Assembly (NCBI GenBank): GCA_026394195.1
Contig: JAPKYS010000010.1
Span: 62,001 to 126,000, forward strand
Direction of reading: 5' to 3'
Length of the DNA: 64,000 bases
Origin: a bacterium
GTDB taxonomy: Bacteria; Electryoneota; B3-LCP
Position 1 is the stretch's first letter; every line of letters begins with the position of its first letter. The notes beneath the pieces are model-generated. The model saw only the letters and a program-made list of their open reading frames with translations. It was not told the origin of the DNA and ran no database searches. A program made the position numbers and the translations under genes. Below, in pieces: positions 35,315 to 42,844 of the stretch.

Positions 35315-36024
35315 TGCGAGCTCTGATTTTAGCTGCCGGTCGCGGGTTACGGTTAGGGGTCAAAACGCCTAAAGCGCTGCTGGAAGTTGGTGGAAAAACT
35401 CTCTTGGAGCGACTATTGGGTCAATTCCGGGTGCAGGGTATTTCTGAGGTCGGAGTGGTTACAGGTTACTGCCGAGACTCCTTCGAGCCGATCGTCCGAC
35501 AACTGGGGGCATACCCGATTTACAACCGAGATTACGCATCCACAGATAATCTCATGTCTTTTTACGTAGGCGCAGAACTTTTAGACGGTCCGCTGATTTT
35601 AGCTCATTCGGATTTAATTATTGAAGATAAACTGCTCGGACAATTGATTGCAGCAACAGGGGATATAGTATTGCCTTTGGATCGATCTACAACCGATGTG
35701 GAAGCGATGAAAATGGTCGTATCGGGAGATATAGTGGTGGATCTCGGTAAAACGATCCCGGTTGAGAAGGCGGCAGGCGAATCGATTCCACTCATGAAGT
35801 TTTCCACTGCAGGACTTAAAGCTGTCAAGAAAGCAGTGGCAGCAATACTCGATGAGAAACGCCCCTGCCGGTACCTTGAGGAAGCGCTGGTGGAAGTCAT
35901 CAGTCGCGATATCTGTAACATACGCATGGCTGACGTCACTGGGTGTTATTGGATTGAGATCGATAATCCGTCGGACCTACGAAGAGCTCGGCGGAGCTTC
36001 GGAGGTGACGATGTCCCTGCGTGA
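35314..36024 (+). CDS. NTP-transferase: phosphocholine/inositol-phosphate cytidylyltransferase type (operon gene 8)
   Basis: 236 residues. The nucleotide-binding start MRALILAAGRGLRLG with PKALLEVGGKTLLERLL is the nucleotidyltransferase signature. VGVVTGYCRDSFEPIVR, YPIYNRDYASTDNLMSFYVG and ILAHSDLIIEDKLLGQLI are close to the LicC/phosphocholine-cytidylyltransferase and inositol-1-phosphate cytidylyltransferase branch rather than MobA or GalU. It should make a CDP (or other NDP) derivative of an alcohol phosphate. A CDP-alcohol transferase follows two genes later, which fits. It overlaps the next gene's start by 14 bases. Confidence 0.85.
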   Translation: MRALILAAGRGLRLGVKTPKALLEVGGKTLLERLLGQFRVQGISEVGVVTGYCRDSFEPIVRQLGAYPIYNRDYASTDNLMSFYVGAELLDGPLILAHSDLIIEDKLLGQLIAATGDIVLPLDRSTTDVEAMKMVVSGDIVVDLGKTIPVEKAAGESIPLMKFSTAGLKAVKKAVAAILDEKRPCRYLEEALVEVISRDICNIRMADVTGCYWIEIDNPSDLRRARRSFGGDDVPA

Positions 36025-36850
36025 TTTAGAGCTGGATGAGGCGACTCTTCTTCAACAATCTCGAGAAAATTGGTCCCGGCATTGGGATAAAGTAACTTCT
36101 GGACCTCCTCCCGACCTTTTCAGTCGTAAAGCGCAAATAAAGCGCTTTTTCCGACGAGGTGGCAGTGGTGAACTTGCCTGGCGCATCGTTTTAAAGGAGA
36201 CCGGTTTTCCGAAGACGCATCTCATACTGGAAGCCGGCTGCGGAATTGCAGAATTATCTCTTCGATTGGCTGCACACGGTAATCAGATCATGTTATTGGA
36301 TACCTCCCGATCAGCTCTCCTCTTTGATTTAAAAAGAGCCCGGGATTTTGGATTGCCTGTATATGCAGTGCAAGCTTCAATTTTGCATATGCCCTTCAAA
36401 CCGAACTCATTCGATTCTATTTTCAACGTAGGCGTGCTGGATCATTTTGGCTTGAAAATGCGGTCACAGGCTTTGGCAGAAATGTTGCGGATGGCTGGTG
36501 TTCATGGTAGAGCCATCAGTATTAATAATGACATTCGTTCTCTGATCCACCCAATTGCCATGCGACACGCACAGAAGACGGGCCGTTGGCCCTTCGGATT
36601 TAAGGCAGCTATTAGCAGTCTAAAACCCTGCCTGGCGCCTGAGTTGTCTCAGAATATTACAGTGCGGGAATATTCACGAGGGATGATAGGACAACTGGAG
36701 TATCTTCACTATTTTTTCAATTCTAAATCCCGCTGGCATCGAGTTTTCCTGATTCTATTTTACCTCCTCTCCTGTATCTGCAACTTCCTTAACCGATTTC
36801 CAGGTCAATTTCGGGTTACAATAATTGCAAAACGAAATAGAAAAACCTAA
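36011..36850 (+). CDS. Class I SAM-dependent methyltransferase (operon gene 9)
   Basis: 279 residues from ATG 36011, chosen because GGAGGTGA sits directly upstream; an open frame extends further to 35852 but only inside the previous gene. Motif I is LILEAGCGIAELSLRLA, post-I LLDTSRSALLF, then FNVGVLDHFG. The last 40 residues are hydrophobic and basic (VFLILFYLLSCICNFL), suggesting association with the membrane or a lipid-like substrate. That differs from the first methyltransferase of the operon and fits its position beside the membrane-embedded transferase. The two genes overlap by 26 bases. Confidence 0.85.
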   Translation: MSLRDLELDEATLLQQSRENWSRHWDKVTSGPPPDLFSRKAQIKRFFRRGGSGELAWRIVLKETGFPKTHLILEAGCGIAELSLRLAAHGNQIMLLDTSRSALLFDLKRARDFGLPVYAVQASILHMPFKPNSFDSIFNVGVLDHFGLKMRSQALAEMLRMAGVHGRAISINNDIRSLIHPIAMRHAQKTGRWPFGFKAAISSLKPCLAPELSQNITVREYSRGMIGQLEYLHYFFNSKSRWHRVFLILFYLLSCICNFLNRFPGQFRVTIIAKRNRKT

Positions 36851-37646
36851 CGCCTCGATCCCAGAGCTCCCTTGGGAACCCGCGCCATCTTATTGCGACG
36901 TTTCGCTATATCGGCGTAAGATTGCCCGTCCATTAGCGCTGAAACTGGCGCCTATTCTGGTTTCGCTGGGCTTTAGTGGTAATGGAGTCTCCTGGCTGAA
37001 ACTTCTGGTAGGTTTATCAGGGACTCTGTTTTTAATTTCTTTGGATGCCCGCATTGGGTTGGTAGGCATGTTGCTGCTGCATGTTCATTTTGTACTCGAT
37101 GCCGCCGATGGGGAAGTGGCACGCCGCCGAGGTCATGATGGATATTTAGCTGGTGAGTACCTCGATAAGATCTTCGATCACCTACCTAAAACGGCGATGT
37201 ATTTTTTTTGGGGGTACGGAGCATACCGATTGACCGGAAGCCAAGTTCCGCTTTTCTGCGGTTTGTTCCTGGCTGCTTGGGTCATTTATCCCAGATTTTG
37301 TCTCGTGGAAACACTTCTGGAACGATTGGATAAAGCGCCTGGAGTTCTGTTCCGCCCGGAGTTTCGTTCTGCTTTAAATAGTGCATTTGTTCGTTCTATT
37401 AAAAGCAGCGCCACTGATTATGTTTTAACTCTATTCGTCCATCCAGCATTAAACCTGCTCACCATCTGCTATATCTTAGAAATTTTCATGCCGAGATTCA
37501 CTGCAGCAGGTTTTCAGTTTTCACTGCGCTTTATATTTATCATTCTCTACACTTTCGTGTCACTGGTTAATTTGCTAAGGAAAGTGGTATGCCACTTTCG
37601 AGCATTGAATTTTTCCCATTTGGATCCGCCAAAGGGATCACCATGA
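36825..37646 (+). CDS. CDP-alcohol phosphatidyltransferase (operon gene 10)
   Basis: 273 residues, starting at TTG 36825 (no ATG or GTG fits). The full catalytic motif is present: D92-x2-D95-G96-x2-A99-R100-x9-G110-x3-D114-x3-D118 (LDAADGEVARRR, then LAGEYLDKIFDH). Helices such as LLVGLSGTLFLISL, LVGMLLLHVHFVL and FIFIILYTFVSLVNLL make it an integral membrane protein. The enzyme transfers an alcohol-phosphate from a CDP-alcohol to a lipid or another alcohol, as in phosphatidylinositol or di-inositol-phosphate synthesis. With the cytidylyltransferase upstream it is the likely final step of the operon's pathway. No terminator is obvious downstream. Confidence 0.9.
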   Translation: MQNEIEKPNASIPELPWEPAPSYCDVSLYRRKIARPLALKLAPILVSLGFSGNGVSWLKLLVGLSGTLFLISLDARIGLVGMLLLHVHFVLDAADGEVARRRGHDGYLAGEYLDKIFDHLPKTAMYFFWGYGAYRLTGSQVPLFCGLFLAAWVIYPRFCLVETLLERLDKAPGVLFRPEFRSALNSAFVRSIKSSATDYVLTLFVHPALNLLTICYILEIFMPRFTAAGFQFSLRFIFIILYTFVSLVNLLRKVVCHFRALNFSHLDPPKGSP

Positions 37647-37835
37647 ACCCAAAACAGCGAGGAAGGTGATGGTGAAGTGACGCCCCAGCCGGTAGAATAA
37701 TAGCCGCTTGAAAGGATTTTGCCAGGTTACCCCACAAAAATACCCCAAAATCCCATTTAAGGACTTTGAGGTATTACCGTTTATTCCCAGCGCCAAGTCG
37801 CGAAGCACTTGGCGGAGGAAGGGACAGTGTCCCCG
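37647..37835. other. Intergenic, between the operon and tRNA-Pro
   Basis: About 190 bases containing a GCCAAGTCGCGAAGCACTTGGC hairpin near 37792. A reverse open frame here runs through the tRNA and is not a gene. No integrase or direct repeat of the tRNA end is visible. Confidence 0.5.
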
Positions 37836-37909
37836 TCGGGGCGACTGGATTTGAACCAGCGACCACATGACCCCCAGTCATGTGCGCTACCAGGCTGCGC
37901 TACGCCCCG
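37836..37909 (-). tRNA. tRNA-Pro (GGG anticodon)
   Basis: On the minus strand: acceptor arms CGGGGCG and CGCCCCG with discriminator A, D-arm GCGC-AGCCTGGTA-GCGC, anticodon stem CATGA/TCATG with loop CTGGGGG (anticodon GGG), and T-arm GCTGG-TTCAAAT-CCAGT. CCA is not encoded. All arms pair well. Confidence 0.95.
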
Positions 37910-37930
37910 AAATAGATAATGAGTGATACG

Positions 37931-38284
37931 TTATTTGTTGAGTAAGGCTAATATCTCTTGTAGATCTTGACGAATCTCAGCTTTGGGAATTGAACTCCCG
38001 AGCAGAATATCCTCCTGAACAGGCTGTCTGGCTGCTTTCTCGTCCTGCAATGTTTTACGGGCGCCTTCAATGGTAAAGCGCTGTTCGTATAATAACTCCT
38101 TGATTCTCAAAATGCGATCAATATCGACCTGGCGGTATAATCTCTTCCCGCTGCTGTGGCGGGGTGGTTTGATTCCGCTGAATTCGGTTTCCCAATACCG
38201 GATGACCGAAGTTGGTAAATCGGCCATGCGGCTGACTTCTCCGATCGAGTAATAAAGCTTGCCCGGTAAGACTGTGGATGACAT
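37931..38284 (-). CDS. MerR-family transcriptional regulator
   Basis: 117 residues. The MerR winged HTH is clear: YYSIGEVSRMADLPTSVIRY, WETEFSGIKPPRHSSGKRLY, then DIDRILRIKELLYEQRFTIE. The short C-terminus (about 40 residues) has no metal-binding cysteines, so a ligand cannot be named. Small MerR proteins of this type are frequent beside translation genes in FCB bacteria. It is the last protein-coding gene of the long minus-strand run. Confidence 0.88.
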   Translation of the reverse strand: MSSTVLPGKLYYSIGEVSRMADLPTSVIRYWETEFSGIKPPRHSSGKRLYRQVDIDRILRIKELLYEQRFTIEGARKTLQDEKAARQPVQEDILLGSSIPKAEIRQDLQEILALLNK

Positions 38285-38393
38285 TCCGCTCTAAACCCGC
38301 TCAATTGAGTATCCCTCAATATAACCAATCTCAAGCAGTTTCGCAAGCGTTTTTTCAAAAAGGAGGCAGAGAAAAACGGCTCCCAATTTCCTT

Positions 38394-39068
38394 TTAGCCT
38401 TTTAACCAACGGGTGGTCTTGGAACAGCTCTGCAACAACCGCATCTTCAAAATTTCAAAGAATCGCATCTCCAGCTTGTGTCGCAAGGCTCTCACACCAT
38501 CAATCTGATAAATCGGCAGTCTCGCTAAAACTCCCCCCATAGGACCAAATAGACCCGGAACGCCGCCGCAAATCTCTTGGTAACCACAGGACCGAGCCAT
38601 GGTGATGATCTGCCGGTTCACCGCTCCGAAAGGCAATGCCAGTGAAGTGATCCCGCAACCTAATCGGTCTTCCAAAACTTTTTTAGATCCGGCAATTTCA
38701 TCATTCAAATGTATGTCGTTCAATCGAGTCAAATCCCTGTGTGTGCGGCAGTGAGAACCGATCTCGATTCCGGATTGATGGATTTCATTAATCTGTTCCC
38801 AATCCAAATGGCGGCGGCGATTAACCCCCAGCGTTAAATCCCATTTGTTCATGCGGCCAACGTAATCCGTGATGACGAAGACTGTTGCCGGTAGACGTCT
38901 TTCCTGCAGTATCGGGAGCAACTCACTCAGAAAGGATTGATAAGCATCGTCGAAGGTCAGACAGACGGATTTTTCCGGACTGGAATCAGTTAAGCCACGC
39001 AGTTTGATGATGGACATTCCCGATTCAAGCAAAAAATCCAGGTGACGCCTGAAACTCTGCGGACTCAC
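38394..39068 (-). CDS. Polysaccharide deacetylase (NodB-type), N-terminus interrupted
   Basis: The frame from GTG 39068 gives 224 residues with the NodB motifs: VCLTFDDAYQSFLSELLP (catalytic and metal Asp), IEIGSHCRTHRDLT (metal His pair) and LALPFGAVNRQ (arginine-motif region). The domain clearly begins earlier: upstream codons in the same frame read RIPRILVYHEVSRR and FHFGINC, the standard start of these enzymes, but contain no ATG, GTG or TTG. Following them up leads through a TGA at 39180-39182 to ATG 39221, which overlaps the previous gene's stop. So the gene is either disrupted at codon 14 or uses a rare start. It would remove acetyl groups from peptidoglycan or exported glycan. Confidence 0.75.
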   Translation of the reverse strand: MSPQSFRRHLDFLLESGMSIIKLRGLTDSSPEKSVCLTFDDAYQSFLSELLPILQERRLPATVFVITDYVGRMNKWDLTLGVNRRRHLDWEQINEIHQSGIEIGSHCRTHRDLTRLNDIHLNDEIAGSKKVLEDRLGCGITSLALPFGAVNRQIITMARSCGYQEICGGVPGLFGPMGGVLARLPIYQIDGVRALRHKLEMRFFEILKMRLLQSCSKTTRWLKG

Positions 39069-39221
39069 GCAGTTAATTCCAAAATGAAACCGGCGGCTGA
39101 CTTCGTGGTAAACCAGGATGCGAGGGATGCGCGCCGGTCCGGGGACGTATACGCTGGGAGTCTTCAGAAAGCCATTACCTCAAGATGCGATGGCACGGTG
39201 AGCTATCAATAAGCTTTTCAT
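39069..39221 (-). other. Disrupted 5' end of the deacetylase gene
   Basis: ATG at 39219-39221 shares ATGA with the stop of the upstream gene, the usual coupling signal. It opens MKSLLIAHRAIAS, meets TGA at codon 14 (39180-39182) and continues in frame into GNGFLKTPSVYVPGPARIP and the deacetylase domain. Confidence 0.6.
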
Positions 39222-39628
39222 TGTGGATAGGGTGAAAATTGATCGGCAACCGCCCACCAGCGTTCCTGCTCATAAATCAGACTGAACATGTCCCGACCAC
39301 TGAGGGTAAGAGTTTGGCTATTTGTTTCCAGACTGATTTCATAATAATAGGTCACGATGGCGAATTTTCCCTCACCATATAGTTGGATTTTGGGATCGAT
39401 TTCCCTCCATGAGATGATATTGGTCGAATCGACAAACCGTTTCCAGGCGGAAATGCAGGCAGTCTGCCCCTCGATACGCAATCGTTCATGGGGCGCCAAA
39501 ACCACAATATCTGCATGGAAAAACTTGCTGAGATCGTCAGGTTTTTTCGCCGTAGTCCAAGTATAATTAAGTTCTTGGACGAAGCGCCAGATCTCTTCTT
39601 CGATTTTTTTTGAATCGACCTCGTTCAT
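39218..39628 (-). CDS. SnoaL/NTF2-like (DUF4440-type) protein
   Basis: About 136 residues from ATG 39626-39628, preceded by GGGGA. The NTF2-like pattern is visible: an N-terminal helix (IWRFVQELNYTWTT), then PDDLSKFFHADIVVLAPHER, TACISAWKRFVDST and strands ending in WWAVADQFSPYP. Such proteins form small alpha+beta barrels that may be isomerases or ligand-binding proteins; nothing more specific can be said. An open frame extends further upstream into dut but starts inside it. Its stop overlaps the ATG of the following deacetylase remnant. Confidence 0.7.
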   Translation of the reverse strand: MNEVDSKKIEEEIWRFVQELNYTWTTAKKPDDLSKFFHADIVVLAPHERLRIEGQTACISAWKRFVDSTNIISWREIDPKIQLYGEGKFAIVTYYYEISLETNSQTLTLSGRDMFSLIYEQERWWAVADQFSPYPQ

Positions 39629-39629
39629 C

Positions 39630-40076
39630 TCATTTCCCCGAATGCCCGAAACCTCCAGCGCCCCGGATGCTTTCCGGCAGTTCATCGACTTCGATCCACC
39701 GTGGATGAAATACCTTGCTAAAAACCAACTGAGCGATACGATCCCCTGGTGAAATCGTCACGTCTTGCGATCCGAAATTGGTCAACAGCACTTTGATTTC
39801 ACCGCGATAATCGGCATCGATCGTTCCCGGTGCGTTCAGCATCCCCAGACTGTGCTTCAAAGCGAGACCGCTGCGAGGGCGTACCTGTGCCTCAAACCCA
39901 TCCGGCAGGCTGATGGCGATTCCGGTAGGAACGGCTGTGGTCTGTCCCGGAACCAACAATATCGCTTCGTCAAGGTCGGCGCGCAGATCCAAACCTGCCG
40001 ATTGAACGGTGGCGGGTTCCGGCAATGGCCAATTTAAGCGCCGCAGCCGCTTTATCTGTACTGGGATCTGTTCCAT
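39630..40076 (-). CDS. dut: dUTP diphosphatase
   Basis: 148 residues, normal for trimeric dUTPase. The five motifs are visible: SAGLDLRAD (1), QVRPRSGLALK (2), GTIDADYRGEIKVLL (3), PGDRIAQLVF (4) and the C-terminal arm RGAGGFGHSGK (5). It hydrolyses dUTP to dUMP and keeps uracil out of DNA. It sits between the aminotransferase and the NTF2-like gene in the same direction. Its stop is almost adjacent to the next ATG. Confidence 0.95.
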   Translation of the reverse strand: MEQIPVQIKRLRRLNWPLPEPATVQSAGLDLRADLDEAILLVPGQTTAVPTGIAISLPDGFEAQVRPRSGLALKHSLGMLNAPGTIDADYRGEIKVLLTNFGSQDVTISPGDRIAQLVFSKVFHPRWIEVDELPESIRGAGGFGHSGK

Positions 40077-40080
40077 CTAT

Positions 40081-41505
40081 CTAAGCGATTCGTTTGACGT
40101 AGTTTTCGTGGAAGCTCTTCATTTTTTCCACCAGCGCTTCGATCTCGTCTCGCGGCGGCAGGAAGGTGGTGCGGAAATGCAGCGTTCCGGGCTGCTGCCC
40201 GAAACCTGATCCCGGAACCACGCAGATGCCGGTTTCTTCCAGAAGCGCCATGCAATAATCGGAATCGCGCCTGGCTTCATAGTCAGAGCGCTGTTCTGCC
40301 GTCATGCCCTCGACAGATACTCCGGCTGCGTGCGGGAGTTCGAAGCGGACGAATGCATACATGGCGCCTTCGGGCACGTCGACGAACATTCCCTTGATGC
40401 GACTCAATCCCTCGCCCAATATCTGAGCTTTATTCTTGAGATCACTGAGGATGTTACTCCGTTCTTCAGAGTAAAGTTGGTAACTCGCATCGCCTGGCTG
40501 GGGCGGTGAGACCATGAGGTAGGTGGCTATTTGACCGTCCACATTGGCGCAGAGACTGATTGACTGCAATTTGATAAATTGCGCCATCACGTTATCCGGC
40601 ACATTGCGAATTTCCATATATCCACCACGATGTCCGCATTCACCCAGAAATCCTTTGGACACTGAATGGAAGCTGAACAGAGGCACCGAGGTCTCATTCT
40701 GATCGTGCATGACCTTGGCGATGGAGAAAAACTTCAATCCCTCACCATAGATATTCTCCTGGTAAACTTCATCTGTAAAAATCGCCAGATTATGGCGCTT
40801 GGTAAATTGGATGATCATGACCAGGTTATCGTAAGATAACACCGCGCCGGTAGGATTGCCGGGGTTGATCACCGCCAGCGCCACCGGGTTGATCCCATCA
40901 GCCTTTGCCTTTTCAATGCTCTCGGTTAATATCTTCTCGTTCAATTGCCAGCGATTGGATTCGTCCAGATAGTACCCGATCTGTCTGGCGCCGTACAATT
41001 TTATAGAGGCGCTGTACAGGGGATACTGCGGGATCGGAATCATGAAACCGTCATCAGTACTTTTCAACAGCGCCAGAATGGCCGCCTGCACACCCTTGCT
41101 GGCGCCATCAGTCAGTATAATGTGGTCCCGATCAGCCGGTATGCCGTCTCTCTTTTTAATGAAATCAGCCACCGCCTGGCGGATAAACGGAATACCTGCG
41201 CTTTGGGTATAGGCTCCGGTGCCGTGCGGGTGCTTCTCCAGAATAAAACTGGCTTTGGCAACGATATCTGCCGGGTAATGCTTCAGCAGATCTGGCGACG
41301 ATAGCAATTTGGGGTATTCCAGCAGGCTAATGACCTGTCGCAGGTAGGTCAACGGCTTCTGTTTCAGCGCCTGGGGATTGCCGATGTTGCAGTAGATGAT
41401 CTTCTTGCCTTGCTCTTCCAACTGTTGCGCGCGGATCACGATGGGACCGCGCACGGCATATTCTGCTCCCAATAAATTGGGATTAAGGTTATCCATTGTA
41501 AACAT
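40081..41505 (-). CDS. Alanine aminotransferase-like PLP enzyme
   Basis: 474 residues of the class I/II aminotransferase fold. The N-terminal stretch with VIRAQQLEEQGKKIIYCNIG and NPQALKQKPLTYLRQV is the marker of the eukaryote-like alanine aminotransferase branch found in many bacteria. LTDGASKGVQAAIL, NPGNPTGAVL, FTDEVYQENIY and the PLP-lysine segment FHSVSKGFLGECGHRGGY follow. It most likely interconverts alanine and pyruvate with glutamate/2-oxoglutarate. An internal Met at residue 4 (41496) is an alternative start. It is in line with dut, 4 bases apart. Confidence 0.88.
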   Translation of the reverse strand: MFTMDNLNPNLLGAEYAVRGPIVIRAQQLEEQGKKIIYCNIGNPQALKQKPLTYLRQVISLLEYPKLLSSPDLLKHYPADIVAKASFILEKHPHGTGAYTQSAGIPFIRQAVADFIKKRDGIPADRDHIILTDGASKGVQAAILALLKSTDDGFMIPIPQYPLYSASIKLYGARQIGYYLDESNRWQLNEKILTESIEKAKADGINPVALAVINPGNPTGAVLSYDNLVMIIQFTKRHNLAIFTDEVYQENIYGEGLKFFSIAKVMHDQNETSVPLFSFHSVSKGFLGECGHRGGYMEIRNVPDNVMAQFIKLQSISLCANVDGQIATYLMVSPPQPGDASYQLYSEERSNILSDLKNKAQILGEGLSRIKGMFVDVPEGAMYAFVRFELPHAAGVSVEGMTAEQRSDYEARRDSDYCMALLEETGICVVPGSGFGQQPGTLHFRTTFLPPRDEIEALVEKMKSFHENYVKRIA

Positions 41506-41548
41506 AAGCGGGTCCTCTAAACGTCCAGAATGCTGTGGTTATAGACAA

Positions 41549-42844
41549 CTATGATTTGTTTGCTTTTTTTCGGCGAGGCGTCTTTTCTTCCGGATAGATA
41601 ATCGCAGTGTACTGTTTTTCAGTAACCAGGAATTCTTGGGCGAGAGCCATTACTTCAGCTTCCGCTACCTGGTCGATCAGAGTCAGGGTTTCATCGAGGG
41701 TGACGAACCTGCCGAGATAGATTTCCAGTTTGGCCAATCGGAACATGCGCCCTGAAGTACCTTCCAAACCAAGCACCAAATTCCCTTTTAGCTGTTCTTT
41801 GGTCCGGCTCAACTCATCTTTGGGAATGCCTTCTTTTAGGATTTTCCGGTACTCCTCATCGATCACTGCCAGAGTATCGTCCACCCGGTTGGGGTCGGTT
41901 CCTACGTATATCCCAAAAACTCCGCTGGATTTGAGTGAATCCAGGAAAGTATAGACGCTGTATGCCAGCGCTTCCTTTTCGCGGATTCGCTGGAATAGCC
42001 GGGATGACATACCGCCCCCAAGCAGGTTGGACAACAGCAGCGAAGCGAATTTCCTCTGATCGCTGTAGCTGATTCCGGGCAAGCCTCTGCACAGGTGAGC
42101 TCCCTGGCCGGGACGATAGTATCGCTCGAAAGTTGGCTGCGGATACATAACTGCTGGCATCTCTGGGGGATCATCTAAAGCCTTCAGACGCAGTCGTTTC
42201 TCGGTTTCAGCCACCAGGCGCCGATGATCCAAATTTCCCGCAGCGGCGATCACGATGCGATTTAACGGATAGTTATTCTGCAGATGATTTTCGAGCTGAT
42301 TTTGGCTGATTGATCCCACGGTTTCTACCGAACCCAAAATCGGTCTCGCCAGCGGATGATCACCATAAAGGATCTTGGAGAAATAATCGAAAATCAGCTC
42401 GTCGGGAGAATCCTCGTATTGGCGGATCTCTTCCGAAATCACCAGCTTTTCACGTTCCAAATCCTCAGCAGATAGAGTAGGGGAGACCAGCAAGTCGCAG
42501 AGGACGTCCAGAGCCAAATCAAGGTGCTGATCGAGCACCTGCGCATAGAAACAGGTGATTTCCTTGGAGGTGAAAGCGTTGATGTGACCGCCCACGCCTT
42601 CAATCGCCTGGACGATCTGCAATCCGGATCGGTTGGAAGTACCCTTGAAGACCATATGCTCTAACAGGTGAGCGATTCCGGCGAGCTCGTTTCCATCATC
42701 GATCGATCCGGTAGTAACCCAGATGCCAATAGCGACGGAGCGGACACTGGGCATCCGCTCCGAAACGATTCGTAATCCACCGTCGGTTATGGTTTTACTG
42801 AAGTCATGATCGGTCACGACCACCACCTCTGTGCCCGCCATCAC
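41549..42844 (-). CDS. M16-family zinc peptidase (processing-peptidase-like)
   Basis: 431 residues. The inverted zinc motif HxxEH is present (AGIAHLLEHMVFKGTS), with the downstream Glu in LEREKLVISEEIRQYEDSPD. C-terminal M16 features include GGGMSSRLFQRIREKEALAY (the R/Y pair). It is a single-chain bacterial peptidase like the MlpA/YmxG type that lies next to pnp in many genomes. The called start at 42844 overlaps the end of pnp by 41 bases; an in-frame GTG shortly downstream is an alternative. It is cytoplasmic, without a signal peptide. Confidence 0.92.
   Translation of the reverse strand: MMAGTEVVVVTDHDFSKTITDGGLRIVSERMPSVRSVAIGIWVTTGSIDDGNELAGIAHLLEHMVFKGTSNRSGLQIVQAIEGVGGHINAFTSKEITCFYAQVLDQHLDLALDVLCDLLVSPTLSAEDLEREKLVISEEIRQYEDSPDELIFDYFSKILYGDHPLARPILGSVETVGSISQNQLENHLQNNYPLNRIVIAAAGNLDHRRLVAETEKRLRLKALDDPPEMPAVMYPQPTFERYYRPGQGAHLCRGLPGISYSDQRKFASLLLSNLLGGGMSSRLFQRIREKEALAYSVYTFLDSLKSSGVFGIYVGTDPNRVDDTLAVIDEEYRKILKEGIPKDELSRTKEQLKGNLVLGLEGTSGRMFRLAKLEIYLGRFVTLDETLTLIDQVAEAEVMALAQEFLVTEKQYTAIIYPEEKTPRRKKANKS

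Noticed and set aside
35852..36010. Upstream extension of the second methyltransferase
   Set aside because: It lies wholly inside the nucleotidyltransferase gene; GGAGGTGA before ATG 36011 marks the start.
37638..37868. Reverse 76-codon frame near tRNA-Pro as an integrase remnant
   Set aside because: The frame runs through the tRNA gene itself and no integrase motif is present.
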